Positions 24,857-33,849 of a stretch of 38,315 nucleotides of DNA are shown here, in pieces. A program made the translations under genes and the position numbers. This DNA is from JAYEPK01 sp048569615 (GTDB lineage Archaea > Thermoplasmatota > Penumbrarchaeia > Penumbrarchaeales > Penumbrarchaeaceae): positions 1 through 38,315 of the forward strand of contig JBLIRK010000033.1 of NCBI GenBank assembly GCA_048569615.1. Direction: 5' to 3'. The notes under the pieces were generated by a model, which was given only the letters and a program-made list of their open reading frames with translations, was not told the DNA's origin and did not search any database. The number at the start of each line of letters is the position of its first letter. Position 1 is the stretch's first letter.

Positions 24857-25588
24857 ATGTGCTTCAACATCACCTTCTCAAGGATGAAGGACTATATAGA
24901 GGCGAGGCAGGGGAGCGGCCTGCAGGGCATCGACGACCTGCAGCCTGTCTATCACGCCTCCGGTTTTCGCCTGCCGAAACATCCCGTCGTTCTGGATGAG
25001 GAGCCGGGGAAACTTCAATTTCTTAGATGGGGACTTGTACCTCACTGGACCCGGGACAGGGAAAGCGCGGACAGGATCAGGTTCCAGACCCTTAACGCCA
25101 GGTCCGAGACCGTATTCGAGAAACCCTCCTTCAGAGGACCGATACGGGGCAGAAGATGCCTCGTTCCCGTGGACGGTTTCTTCGAGTTCAGGGAGGTCGG
25201 GGGAGCGAAGTTCCCTTATTTGGTCCGTATGAAGGATGGTGAGCCATTCTCACTCGGAGGCATATGGGACATATGGAAGGGAGAGGAAGATGTGAGGACC
25301 TTCTCGATCATAACGACCGAGGCAAATCCCCTGATGAGAAAGATACACAACACAAAGTTCAGGATGCCCCTGATGCTGAAGAGGGAGGATGAGGCATTAT
25401 GGCTCGACAGGGATCTGGGGGAGGGGGAAATAAAGGAGCTCATGGTGCCCTTCGATGAGACCCTGATGACGGCTCATCCGGTTTCCAGACTGCTTGCCGA
25501 GAAAGGAGCGGATACGAATGTGCCCGGAATACTCGACAAGGTGGAATACGGAAAGTTGAATTTTCTCGACCTGGATTCCTTCCCGTAG
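24857..25588 (+). CDS. SRAP-domain protein (YedK/HMCES-like abasic-site DNA-protein crosslinker)
   Basis: Proteins of this family join their second-residue cysteine to abasic sites in single-stranded DNA, shielding them during replication. All key parts are visible: Met-Cys at the very N terminus (C2), LRWGLVPHW, LNARSET (N80), VPVDGFFEF (E110), the SLGGIWD strand, FSIITTEAN, and IHNTKFRMP (H164), which has two extra residues compared with the more usual H-x-R-M-P. The 243-residue length is normal. It follows rfcS, so both genes of this pair act at replication forks. The next gene is convergent and ends only 3 bases away. Confidence 0.92.
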   Translation: MCFNITFSRMKDYIEARQGSGLQGIDDLQPVYHASGFRLPKHPVVLDEEPGKLQFLRWGLVPHWTRDRESADRIRFQTLNARSETVFEKPSFRGPIRGRRCLVPVDGFFEFREVGGAKFPYLVRMKDGEPFSLGGIWDIWKGEEDVRTFSIITTEANPLMRKIHNTKFRMPLMLKREDEALWLDRDLGEGEIKELMVPFDETLMTAHPVSRLLAEKGADTNVPGILDKVEYGKLNFLDLDSFP

Positions 25589-25591
25589 CTC

Positions 25592-26110
25592 TCACCAGTT
25601 CATCTCGTTCTCCCATTTCACAAGCAGCCTTCTCTTCTTGATATTGGTCCTCAACCTCCAGTATATCCTTTTAATGGAGTCCACATCCAGATCGTCCGTA
25701 TTGATGAAGTATTTGTTTCCTCCCGCGTCGAGCATCAGATTATCGATGGGGGATCTGACTCCCTTGTGAAATGTCCTTATCCTCTCAATATCCTTGAGCT
25801 GAACGGACCATTTCTTTGTGGACCCCCTTTGAAAAACGATGGAATCCATATCGATCATCACTGTCTTCGGAGTAAGCCCCCGGACGAGGGCTATGGACAT
25901 TATTATGGTCAGCGGGGAGAACATCATCATGCCGAAGAATGCGTATTCCAGCGGATATTGACCCAGTACATGTCCGGCAAGCATCAGCAGGGGAGGAAAC
26001 ATACCGAGGAGCAGAAAATATGCCATTTTCTTCCTGGACCTTCCCCTTACCGTGAAGACCTCTTCTTTTGGAATATGCTCTCCCATGGGGGTCCGAAGTG
26101 TCCGTATCAT
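25592..26110 (-). CDS. Small two-helix membrane protein with PH-like C-terminal domain
   Basis: This 172-residue protein has two close hydrophobic segments (near 29-46, AYFLLLGMFPPLLMLAGHV, and 55-76, YAFFGMMMFSPLTIIMSIALV). A soluble C-terminal part follows, with VMIDMDSIVFQR, WSVQLKDIERIRTF and NKYFINTDDLD, a strand pattern like the bacterial PH/DUF304 domains. The order 'two helices then PH-like' is common to such proteins, but I cannot assign a family with certainty. The start ATG at 26110 has no ribosome site, and a TATA-like box at 26139-26148 is correctly placed for a leaderless transcript. Confidence 0.65.
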   Translation of the reverse strand: MIRTLRTPMGEHIPKEEVFTVRGRSRKKMAYFLLLGMFPPLLMLAGHVLGQYPLEYAFFGMMMFSPLTIIMSIALVRGLTPKTVMIDMDSIVFQRGSTKKWSVQLKDIERIRTFHKGVRSPIDNLMLDAGGNKYFINTDDLDVDSIKRIYWRLRTNIKKRRLLVKWENEMNW

Positions 26111-26138
26111 TATTATATTGACGGGAACCGATGGGATA

Positions 26139-26148
26139 AGGGATAAAT
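26139..26148. promoter_or_regulatory. Near-symmetric TATA box shared by divergent genes
   Basis: GATAAATATT reads as a TATA-like element in both directions. For the minus gene it is about 30 bases upstream of the ATG at 26110. For the plus gene it would start transcription near 26170, just before the TTG at 26186. Confidence 0.4.
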
Positions 26149-26185
26149 ATTGAGGGGGGACTTCAAGTCACATAAGGGGAAGGCA

Positions 26186-27256
26186 TTGCTGGACCTTCGG
26201 GAACTGGGATGGAACGATGCATTCCAATATCAGCTTGACGAGCTCAATCTGGGAAATGTGATGACCGGCAGGATCAACAGGGTTGACAGGACCGAGTACG
26301 GCGTCCTGACGACAGAGGGAGAGCTCTCGGCCCGTCTGGCGGGAAGACTTAAGGCCTTCAGCGAGTCCAAGGACCTGCCGGCCGTCGGTGACTGGGTCCT
26401 TCTAAAGTATGTCGGAAATACTCTGAACATCTTCTACATACTCGACAGGACATCCACCATTTCCAGGAAGGTCCCCGGAAACGTGGTCAGGGAGCAGATG
26501 GTGGCCGCCAACGTGGACGTGGTCTTCATCGTCATGGGTCTGGATGACGATTTCAACCTCAGGAGGCTGGAGAGATACCTCATGATGGTGTCGGGGTCAG
26601 GATGCCATCCGGTCGTCATCCTGAACAAATCCGATCTTATCGACGAGGACTCCGGGAAGCTTGAGCAGATAAGGCAGATGGAGATCGGCGCCGACGTCCA
26701 TGTGATAAGCGCCTGGGACAGGAAAGGGCTGGAACTTCTCAGACCCTACCTGAGAAAGGGAATAACGGCCACGCTGGTGGGCTCCTCCGGGGCGGGAAAA
26801 TCAACGATCATAAATGCCCTTCTGGGAGAGCAGAGGCAGAGGACGGGAGAGGTCAGGGAATCCGACAGCAGGGGAAGGCATATCACGACCAGGAGGGAGC
26901 TCTTCCTGCTTCCCCGTGGAGGGATGCTCATCGACAATCCGGGCATCAGGGAGCTGCAGCTCTGGGGAGAGGCCACCGACCTTGACAACGCTTTTCCGGA
27001 CATCGCTAGGCTCGCATCGAACTGCAGGTACAGGGACTGCTCCCACGACACCGAGCCCAGGTGCGCGGTCAGGAAAGCTCTGGAAGAGGGGCATATATCA
27101 CGGGAGCGCTACAACAATTACAAGAAGATGAAAAAGGAGCTCGCAGTGCTCCAGGAAAAGATGGACAAAGGAGGGGAATCCTTCCAGAGGGAAAGGTGGA
27201 AGACCATACACAAGGGGATCAAAAGTTATTACAAATACAAGGAAGAGGGACGGTGA
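26186..27256 (+). CDS. rsgA: Ribosome small-subunit assembly GTPase, RsgA (YjeQ) type
   Basis: This ~356-residue protein is a circularly permuted GTPase that in bacteria checks late 30S subunit maturation. The G motifs occur in permuted order: NKSD (G4, N147), SAW (G5), GSSGAGKST (G1, from G199), then DNPGIREL (G3, D250). An OB-fold precedes (GRINRVDRTEYGVLTT, PAVGDWV). The zinc site C-x4-C-x-H-x5-C (C280, C285, H287, C293) follows, with the family's RxRYxNYKKMKKE-like C-terminal helix. TTG at 26186 is chosen because AAGGGGAAG precedes it and LRELGWND begins there; TTG at 26150 is the alternative. RsgA is uncommon in archaea, which suggests bacterial origin. Confidence 0.92.
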   Translation: MLDLRELGWNDAFQYQLDELNLGNVMTGRINRVDRTEYGVLTTEGELSARLAGRLKAFSESKDLPAVGDWVLLKYVGNTLNIFYILDRTSTISRKVPGNVVREQMVAANVDVVFIVMGLDDDFNLRRLERYLMMVSGSGCHPVVILNKSDLIDEDSGKLEQIRQMEIGADVHVISAWDRKGLELLRPYLRKGITATLVGSSGAGKSTIINALLGEQRQRTGEVRESDSRGRHITTRRELFLLPRGGMLIDNPGIRELQLWGEATDLDNAFPDIARLASNCRYRDCSHDTEPRCAVRKALEEGHISRERYNNYKKMKKELAVLQEKMDKGGESFQRERWKTIHKGIKSYYKYKEEGR

Positions 27257-27447
27257 TCTTGCACTGCAGAAATTGCATGACTATTATTACCAATCACTCA
27301 GGAACTATGAGTATTGTTCAGGAAAAACAAAATCCAGCATTCCGAAAGGGATTGAATAATCATATGATAATACTTAAAATTGCCCATGATGGAAGTTGAG
27401 AAGAGTAATGAGAACGTCGCCCAGAATGGCCGAAGAAGGAAAGAGAG
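27257..27447. other. Intergenic stretch marking a composition change
   Basis: No gene is seen in this gap. Base composition shifts here from G+C-rich coding upstream to A+T-rich sequence downstream. It contains the first copy of the TGGCCGAAGAAGGAAA motif (27427-27442), followed directly by the next start codon. Confidence 0.5.
27427..27442 (+). repeat. Copy of the recurrent TGGCCGAARRAGGAAA motif
   Basis: TGGCCGAAGAAGGAAA, preceded by an A that makes ATGG. The 16 bases are identical to the copy at 37884 and close to those at 30883 and 33826. Confidence 0.5.
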
Positions 27448-27720
27448 ATGATTGAATTGAGTATACTTGAACGAAGTTCACCTGAAAGGAAAATCCTACT
27501 ATGGGCATTGATCTTTCTCGGTGAAGGTTTACTTGTATCAGGAGCATCGATTCGAATAATTCTAACTCCGGAAACCTCTCTATGGATAAGGATAGGTATC
27601 CTGATCTTCTCATCAATAACAATCATCATTCTTATGTTAGGTTTGAAAACCATAGTCAACTCAGAACTTAAAAGAAGAGATAGAATCAATGAGGTGAAAG
27701 AGGAAGTATTGAATTCGTAG
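27448..27720 (+). CDS. Small two-helix membrane protein, unknown
   Basis: This 90-residue ORF has two hydrophobic segments (ILLWALIFLGEGLLVSGASI and IRIGILIFSSITIIILMLGL) and a charged C-terminal tail (NSELKRRDRINEVKEEVLNS). The ATG sits 5 bases after GGAAAG, an acceptable ribosome site formed by the end of the recurrent motif. Codon use is A+T-rich like the rest of this region. No family was recognised; its only support is the ORF, the helix pattern and the start context. Confidence 0.5.
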   Translation: MIELSILERSSPERKILLWALIFLGEGLLVSGASIRIILTPETSLWIRIGILIFSSITIIILMLGLKTIVNSELKRRDRINEVKEEVLNS

Positions 27721-27766
27721 AATGGCCGGAATTGGAATCGAAATTACTAGGAATGAAGTAATAAAA

Positions 27767-27777
27767 AATATATAATC
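27767..27777 (+). promoter_or_regulatory. TATA-like box for the Fic-like gene
   Basis: AAATATATAAT is centred about 25 bases upstream of the ATG at 27796. It is one of the strongest boxes in the window and indicates leaderless expression. Confidence 0.55.
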
Positions 27778-27795
27778 CAGTATCAATGATATTTC

Positions 27796-28335
27796 ATGGC
27801 ATTTGATGAACTAACAGAATTATATCTCAATTGCCATGAAGCAGTAAGGGAGATCATAAAAGAAAAAACTGGAAAATATCCAATAGATTATAAAAAATTC
27901 GAAAAAGAGAGAATTGATAGATTCTTCAAGAATATCCCATATAAAGGCAAGAACTATCTGGAGTTCATATCAATTTTAATGTCCGACCTGATCGTCACGC
28001 ATGGATTGCCTAATACAAACCATAGAACCACAATACTTTTCACAAGTATAATACTGAAGGAATTGGAAATTGATTTTCCATATTATGACTCTGTAATCGA
28101 ACGGGAAAGATGGATCGATGATTGTAACAGATTCATAGAAGGGTCTAAAAAGATATTATCAAAGAGAAAGTCCAATCCAATGTATAATAAAGAACACTTG
28201 AAGTGGACAAGAAAATGGCTAACTAAAGTAACTGATGCTCAATCCTTAAGTTCTGGAATGATGTCCTTCCACCTTCTAACCTCGCTTAGAAAGATCCCAT
28301 CTTCGGAAGGTCTCTTATCTTCGGTCATCAAATGA
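27796..28335 (+). CDS. Fic/Doc-like protein with altered active-site motif
   Basis: This 179-residue protein has a helical segment ending in THGLPNTNHRTTILF (H69 to F82). This aligns with the Fic/Doc core H-x-F-x-D-G/A-N-K/G-R-T: His69, Asn75, Arg77 and Thr78 are kept, while the acidic residue is replaced by Asn73 and the small residue by Thr74. The preceding helix (YLEFISILMSDLIV) and the following one (LFTSIILKELEI) fit the fold. Fic enzymes transfer AMP or phosphate to target proteins; loss of the acidic residue usually changes or weakens activity. No antitoxin-like gene is clearly adjacent, unless it is the 90-residue gene upstream. The family call is by motif only. Confidence 0.55.
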   Translation: MAFDELTELYLNCHEAVREIIKEKTGKYPIDYKKFEKERIDRFFKNIPYKGKNYLEFISILMSDLIVTHGLPNTNHRTTILFTSIILKELEIDFPYYDSVIERERWIDDCNRFIEGSKKILSKRKSNPMYNKEHLKWTRKWLTKVTDAQSLSSGMMSFHLLTSLRKIPSSEGLLSSVIK

Positions 28336-28476
28336 ATCCATTTACCCCTGAGTATAAATAATTACTCCATTCAAATGTGAACCGTCAAGTTAGGGAAACC
28401 CCCCTGGAAGGCAAATTTCATTTATCACATGGAACATAGAACTTATACAGGAGGTTTCTGGAGAGAGGTTCCGGGA

Positions 28477-30825
28477 ATGGCCGGGAAAGGCAAGATTTAT
28501 ATTAACACGAAGAGGAAGAGTATGAAGAAAATCTCCTTCTGGATATATGCAATTCTGATCCTGTCGGCTACGTTGATATGCATTCCCGAGGGTCTGAACT
28601 GTGGTCAATTGGGTATCGAGATACCGATTACAACTAACCCCTCCGTGCAATTTCTGGCAAAGATACATGAAGACAAAGTAGTGTGGTGCGACAATCGAAC
28701 TGGTGATTATGATATCTACCTCTATGACATTTCCACGGAAAACGAAACACGGATCACAAACGATACCTCCAATCAGACCCATCCTGATATTTTTAGTGAC
28801 CGGATAGTGTGGCAGGATTACAGGAACGGGCATTGGGATATATATCTCTACAATCTGACAACTGGAACCGAAGTCCAGGTCACTTCAAATGGATGGGATC
28901 AATCATCCCCTGTCATCTATGGGGACACAATCGCATACATTGAAAATAAGAATGGAGCATCCCCCTATGATTTCTTCACTCATGATCTGAGAACCGGGAT
29001 ACAGACGCGGATAACATTCGATGAACACTACAAGATCAATCCGGCAATTCATGATAACTTGTTAGTATGGCAAGAATCGGGGCCGGGGTGGGGGATAAAA
29101 GCATATGATCTTTTGACCGGGATCGAGTCGACCATAGCCTCGTTTAATCTGGATGCCAGAAATCCGGATGTCCATGACAACAAGGTTGTTTGGTCTGACC
29201 ACAGGAATGGAAATTGGGATATCTACATGTATGATGTAGCTAGGGATATCGAGGCCCAGATCTCCACCAACCTATCGGGTCAGGAATCTCCCGTGATATA
29301 TGGGAACAGGATAATATGGCTGGATTATCGGGATCCATTCTTGCGTGTCCTTTACCTGTATGATTTAAAGACAGGGGTAGAAACCCGCTTGACCAACTTT
29401 ACCTCAGCTCAATATTATCCAGCAATACATCGCGACAGAGTCGTCTGGTCGGATGATCGAAATGGCAATTACGACATCTACATGATGCTATTCGATCGAG
29501 ACAAAGACGGAGTTGGAGATGATAGTGATAAGTTTCCAGATGATCCTACCGAATGGAATGATACTGATGGAGATGGATATGGTGATAATTCTGATCTATT
29601 TCCAGACGATCCTTCCAGATGGGATGATAAAGAGAAACCGATTGCAGTTACTCAAGGAAATATCACACAAGATCAGGATACAATTGTATATTTCAATGGA
29701 ACAGGATCCACTGATGATGGAGAGATCACCAATTACACTTGGAGTTTCACATATAGAGATGAGCCGATCTTGCTCTATGGGCCAACTCCGTCATTTTTAT
29801 TTGTCACACCTGGTCAATATGAAGTAGTTATGAGGGTAATGGATTCTGCTAACCGTACCGCTTTAGAATCTTTCTATGTTAATATCAACGACACTGAGGA
29901 TCCTATTGCTTTTGTTCATTTTTTACTTGAAAATACAATGATGGAGACAGGTGATACCTACTTCTTTCAAGGAACTTCCGTAGACAATGGAGAAGTTGTA
30001 TCTTATAATTGGAGCTTTGATTATGATGGATCAACCATATATCTCGAAGGTACAAATCCGTCTTTTAGATTTGAAAAACCAGGGATTTATAATGTGAAGC
30101 TCGTTGTTACAGATTCCTTTGGAAATTTTGATGAAAATAATATGTTGACTTTATTCGTCGAAGATACGTGGCATCCCTTTGCAGAGATCAGAGGTTCGTT
30201 AAGGGTTCTCGAAGGAGAACAATTGAGATTGCATGGTTTGGAATCCAATGACAATGATATGATAATCGAATATGTTTGGACTTTTATAGATATCGAACCA
30301 GTAACAATTGAAGGTCCATACTTGAATTACAGTTTCGAGAGGAAAGGATTCCATTTCATCAAGTTGACAGTTCGGGATAGGTGGAACAATACGGGATATA
30401 CTACAGTCGCCGTTGAAGTTGAAGATTCCACTCCGCCCAATACAGATGCAGGTGAAGACAGACTCATTGATGTTGGTGATACGATCACATTAGATGGTTC
30501 TGGATCAATTGATGATGGAACCATTATTACATGGGAATGGTCTTTTGATTATAATGGAGAAGCGAAAGTATTCAATGGAGAAAGAGTGAATTTTACTTTC
30601 GATGTTGCAGGAGTATATTCAATTGATCTTTTTACATTTGACCAATCGGGTAATTATGATGGAGACACTATTATCGTCACTGTCAAAGGTCCTGGTGATG
30701 GTGATACAAAGGAAAAGGAATTCCCGATCCTTATTGTTGTTATCATTGGATTGGTCTTTTCCTTTATCGTTATTGGGGTTACATTATTCGTCATGATGAG
30801 GAAGAAATTACCAGAAGAAGAATAA
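28477..30825 (+). CDS. Large surface protein: TolB-like beta-propeller, Ca-binding spacer, PKD repeats, C-terminal anchor
   Basis: This ~782-residue protein has a signal helix (FWIYAILILSATLICIP). Its first half is about seven propeller blades marked by VVWCDNRTGDYDIYLYD, IVWQDYRNGHWDIYLYN and VVWSDDRNGNYDIYMM. Next come two thrombospondin-3-like acidic calcium loops (DKDGVGDDSDKFPDDP, DTDGDGYGDNSDLFPDDP), then four PKD-like domains (FNGTGSTDDGEITNYTW, GSIDDGTIITWEW). One C-terminal helix (LIVVIIGLVFSFIVIGVTLFV) is followed by RKKLPEEE. The ATG at 28477 has GAGAGAGG 8 bases before it; ATG at 28522 starts the signal peptide itself and is a good alternative. It is probably a surface binding or adhesion protein. 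Confidence 0.85.
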   Translation: MAGKGKIYINTKRKSMKKISFWIYAILILSATLICIPEGLNCGQLGIEIPITTNPSVQFLAKIHEDKVVWCDNRTGDYDIYLYDISTENETRITNDTSNQTHPDIFSDRIVWQDYRNGHWDIYLYNLTTGTEVQVTSNGWDQSSPVIYGDTIAYIENKNGASPYDFFTHDLRTGIQTRITFDEHYKINPAIHDNLLVWQESGPGWGIKAYDLLTGIESTIASFNLDARNPDVHDNKVVWSDHRNGNWDIYMYDVARDIEAQISTNLSGQESPVIYGNRIIWLDYRDPFLRVLYLYDLKTGVETRLTNFTSAQYYPAIHRDRVVWSDDRNGNYDIYMMLFDRDKDGVGDDSDKFPDDPTEWNDTDGDGYGDNSDLFPDDPSRWDDKEKPIAVTQGNITQDQDTIVYFNGTGSTDDGEITNYTWSFTYRDEPILLYGPTPSFLFVTPGQYEVVMRVMDSANRTALESFYVNINDTEDPIAFVHFLLENTMMETGDTYFFQGTSVDNGEVVSYNWSFDYDGSTIYLEGTNPSFRFEKPGIYNVKLVVTDSFGNFDENNMLTLFVEDTWHPFAEIRGSLRVLEGEQLRLHGLESNDNDMIIEYVWTFIDIEPVTIEGPYLNYSFERKGFHFIKLTVRDRWNNTGYTTVAVEVEDSTPPNTDAGEDRLIDVGDTITLDGSGSIDDGTIITWEWSFDYNGEAKVFNGERVNFTFDVAGVYSIDLFTFDQSGNYDGDTIIVTVKGPGDGDTKEKEFPILIVVIIGLVFSFIVIGVTLFVMMRKKLPEEE

Positions 30826-30852
30826 TCTCCACTTCCCCCCCGAGAGAGGAAG

Positions 30853-30860
30853 AAATAAAT
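30853..30860 (+). promoter_or_regulatory. TATA-like box for the propeller/cadherin-repeat gene
   Basis: AAATAAAT is centred about 25 bases upstream of the ATG at 30882, so the transcript is probably leaderless and begins with the recurrent motif. Confidence 0.5.
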
Positions 30861-30881
30861 CATTCTAAGTCCCTTCCACAA

Positions 30882-33752
30882 ATGGCCGAAAAGGGAAAAT
30901 TAAATTTATTTATCCAAGATATTATCAATGTAAATAGAGGTATTTATTTGTCATCAACTAGACTGATAACCGTTTCACTGATATTCGTTCTCCTTTCTTT
31001 TGGATTTTCTATTCAACTTGCGTACTACTGCACGAAATCGATAGACTGTACATTGGATCCGAACAAAGAGAATGATGAGATATCACATAGCAGTGTTTTT
31101 AGCAACATGGGAGACCTGACATTGGTGGATTCTATCGATGAATCCAACTGGAATTACGAATCGTATGCAGCATCGTGGAATCACAATGGTACGCTTCTGG
31201 CCCACGGTGGCGTTAGTGTATTATTGTACATTCATTCTTTTAATAACCACAGCTTATCACTCAATTATTCGGGGATCTGCATGATGGGGATCGAAGTAAC
31301 CTCTTGGTCTCCGGATGGAAGATATCTTGCAGTGGGTGGAAGAGGAGCCGCCATCGGTGGAGCCCCAAGGCTGTATATCTACGGATATAACGGAACCTCA
31401 TGGACAACATTGACTTACGGATGGACCAATTTTGGGGATACGGTTGAGGACATATCATGGAGCCCGGATGGCAAATACATCGCAGTTGCCGGAAGGGGTA
31501 CCAAAGGTGAATACTGGGAAGCTGAATCCTTGGTCCAGATCTTTTCATTCAATGGCTCCTCGTTGACCTTGCTTGATGAGTTTCATCCTCCGGGGGAGGT
31601 ATTCAATTCAGTCTCATGGAATCCTGCTGGTGATGTGATCTGCCTTGGTGGTGAATGTGCAAATCAGGATGTGTATCTAAGAGGATTCGATGGAACCAAC
31701 CTCACAACCTATAATTACGGTCTGAGGAGAGAGTATATCCCGATTACGAATTCTTCTTCATTCGATCCCACAGGTCAATACATTGCCACAGTAGGTAATT
31801 ATGATGGATATGAGCTAGAGGTCCTACGATACAACGGAATGTATAACTATCCTACTTTGATCGCTTCTGCAGATTTCGGAGAAGGTGCAAGATATGTCAC
31901 TTGGATGGATGATGGAAATCACCTTATAGTAGGTGGAAAGAACGGAACGAACGACCTGGTGATTTACTCATTTGATGGCTCCATCCTAACTGGATTGCAG
32001 GAATATGACCATGGAAATCATACCAATGTGATAGATATCCATGAAAGGTTCGTTGCAGTCGGTGGTGACAAGGACCCTGATGATCTGAGGGTATATGCAT
32101 TCAACATAGGTCCTATCGCCCAAAATGATTCTATCACATTGGAAGAGGATACCGAGATCATGATCAGTGTATTGGAAAATGACGTGGATCCCGACGGGGA
32201 TGACATCTTTGTAACGAACATCACAACGAGCAGGAATGGAAGTGTTTCCATCTCTTTGGACAATCGTTCGATCAGATATTTACCGGATCCTGATTGGTAC
32301 GGAAATGATAGCTTCAATTACACGATATCGGATATCTATGGTCTTTCCGCCAATGCTACGGTGAATGTCACTGTTATGAACACCAATGATCCTCCTTCGA
32401 TCATCACTGCTAATATCGAGGAGGTCCTTGAGGATTCACAATACCTTGTTCAATATGAAGCAGCGGACAAGGACCCTGAGGATGTTCTGAGATGGACCAT
32501 GAATACGAAGGCGGGATTCCTTCATTTGAATGAAACAACAGGGTCTTTATCGGGCTCTCCGAAAAACGATGATGTTGGTGTGTATTTTATAAATGTCTCT
32601 GTTACAGACCTCGAGGGAAGCTCTGACAGCTCGAACTTCACTCTTGAGGTGATCAATATCAATGATGCACCGGAAATCCCTCAACAGCTCATTATGAATG
32701 CAACCGAGGATGTGTACTTTTCATTTGATCTCGAAGCCAATGATGTTGATATCGGAGATGAATTGAAATGGTCATTGCATACGGATGCAAAATGGCTATC
32801 CATCGTACCATCCACCGGATCATTGACCGGACTTCCGTCAAACAGTGAAGTTGGAAGTTATTTTGTAAATGCGACCGTTGAAGATATTTCAAAAGAGAGC
32901 GACCATTACAATTTCACACTATTCGTGATGAATGTAAACGATCCTCCCGAGATCATAACTATTGATGTTATTACCATAAGGGAGAACGAAACCTACTCAG
33001 TGGATTATGATGCTGAGGATATCGATCCTACAGATGATACTCTGGTATGGGATTTCAAAACGAACGCCTCGAGTTGGTTGAACATGGATCCGGTTGATGG
33101 AGTGCTTTCAGGAAAGCCAACATTCGAAGATTCTGGTACTTATTGGATCAATATATCCGTCAGAGATGGGAACGGGGGGATCGATTGGAGCAACTTCACA
33201 CTGTTCGTGGAGGATGTTCACTATCCTGAACCGGGATCGGAACCAGTGAACAGTCCTCCTCTTCTAAGTGAAGGTGGGATCGAACCGGGATCCGGCAATA
33301 CCAGCACCGAATTCATCTTTGTTGTGCATTACAAAGATATCGATGGGGATGCCCCGACCCGATTGGTTGTGATAATAAACGGGACACCTTTCGATATGAC
33401 CTTTGAGAGCGGAGAGCTCAGTGATGGATTTTATGTTCATTCAACACAATTGGAACCAGGCGAGCATCATTACTATTTCAATGGATCCGATGGAAAACTC
33501 TTTGCGATTTCCGATGATGGAACTCCGGTCACTCAGGGATCCGCTCTCTCGATAAGTGTAGTTGAAATAGAAGATGATGGAGATGATGATGATGTGGTTC
33601 CGGCGGATGATGATGAACCAATTGATGTAAATGATGATGAAGGGAACCTTGCATGGATCATTTGGTTGGTATTCTTCGTTTCAACCCTATTATTCGTATG
33701 TATCGTCATGTTCATATCTGGGAAAGATGAAGAAGATGCCGAAGAGGAGTGA
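30882..33752 (+). CDS. Large surface protein: beta-propeller followed by cadherin-like repeats, C-terminal anchor
   Basis: This 956-residue protein has an N-terminal signal or anchor helix (LITVSLIFVLLSFGFSIQLAYYC). Seven or so propeller blades of WD/YVTN type follow, marked by ASWNHNGTLLAHGG, TSWSPDGRYLAVGG, ISWSPDGKYIAVAG and VTWMDDGNHLIVGG. A cadherin-like repeat (QNDSITLEEDTEIMISVLENDVDPDGD) and three dystroglycan-type/putative-Ig repeats (NDPPSIIT, INDAPEIP, NDPPEIIT; each with TGSLSG or DGVLSG) come next. An acidic stalk leads to one helix (LAWIIWLVFFVSTLLFVCIVMFI) and an acidic tail. The first codons, MAEKGK, carry the recurrent motif. It lies 56 bases behind the PKD protein and shares its architecture logic, so the pair may act together at the cell surface. 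Confidence 0.87.
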   Translation: MAEKGKLNLFIQDIINVNRGIYLSSTRLITVSLIFVLLSFGFSIQLAYYCTKSIDCTLDPNKENDEISHSSVFSNMGDLTLVDSIDESNWNYESYAASWNHNGTLLAHGGVSVLLYIHSFNNHSLSLNYSGICMMGIEVTSWSPDGRYLAVGGRGAAIGGAPRLYIYGYNGTSWTTLTYGWTNFGDTVEDISWSPDGKYIAVAGRGTKGEYWEAESLVQIFSFNGSSLTLLDEFHPPGEVFNSVSWNPAGDVICLGGECANQDVYLRGFDGTNLTTYNYGLRREYIPITNSSSFDPTGQYIATVGNYDGYELEVLRYNGMYNYPTLIASADFGEGARYVTWMDDGNHLIVGGKNGTNDLVIYSFDGSILTGLQEYDHGNHTNVIDIHERFVAVGGDKDPDDLRVYAFNIGPIAQNDSITLEEDTEIMISVLENDVDPDGDDIFVTNITTSRNGSVSISLDNRSIRYLPDPDWYGNDSFNYTISDIYGLSANATVNVTVMNTNDPPSIITANIEEVLEDSQYLVQYEAADKDPEDVLRWTMNTKAGFLHLNETTGSLSGSPKNDDVGVYFINVSVTDLEGSSDSSNFTLEVININDAPEIPQQLIMNATEDVYFSFDLEANDVDIGDELKWSLHTDAKWLSIVPSTGSLTGLPSNSEVGSYFVNATVEDISKESDHYNFTLFVMNVNDPPEIITIDVITIRENETYSVDYDAEDIDPTDDTLVWDFKTNASSWLNMDPVDGVLSGKPTFEDSGTYWINISVRDGNGGIDWSNFTLFVEDVHYPEPGSEPVNSPPLLSEGGIEPGSGNTSTEFIFVVHYKDIDGDAPTRLVVIINGTPFDMTFESGELSDGFYVHSTQLEPGEHHYYFNGSDGKLFAISDDGTPVTQGSALSISVVEIEDDGDDDDVVPADDDEPIDVNDDEGNLAWIIWLVFFVSTLLFVCIVMFISGKDEEDAEEE
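30883..30898 (+). repeat. Copy of the recurrent TGGCCGAARRAGGAAA motif
   Basis: TGGCCGAAAAGGGAAA spans the first codons of the propeller/cadherin gene and encodes MAEKGK when read from the ATG. Confidence 0.45.
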
Positions 33753-33825
33753 AACCATGACACCATGCGACATCATCATCAAAGGTCTTTGTTAATATAA
33801 TAAGTGATGTTAACAATACCGACTA

Positions 33826-33841
33826 TGGCCGAAAGAGGAAA
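33826..33841 (+). repeat. Copy of the recurrent TGGCCGAARRAGGAAA motif
   Basis: TGGCCGAAAGAGGAAA follows an A (ATGG) about 27 bases after a TATA-like TTAATATAAT (33792-33801). The ORF begun here stops after 13 codons, so this looks like a promoter plus start site with no gene behind it, in the 297-base gap between convergent genes. Confidence 0.45.
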
Positions 33842-33849
33842 TTGCGAAA

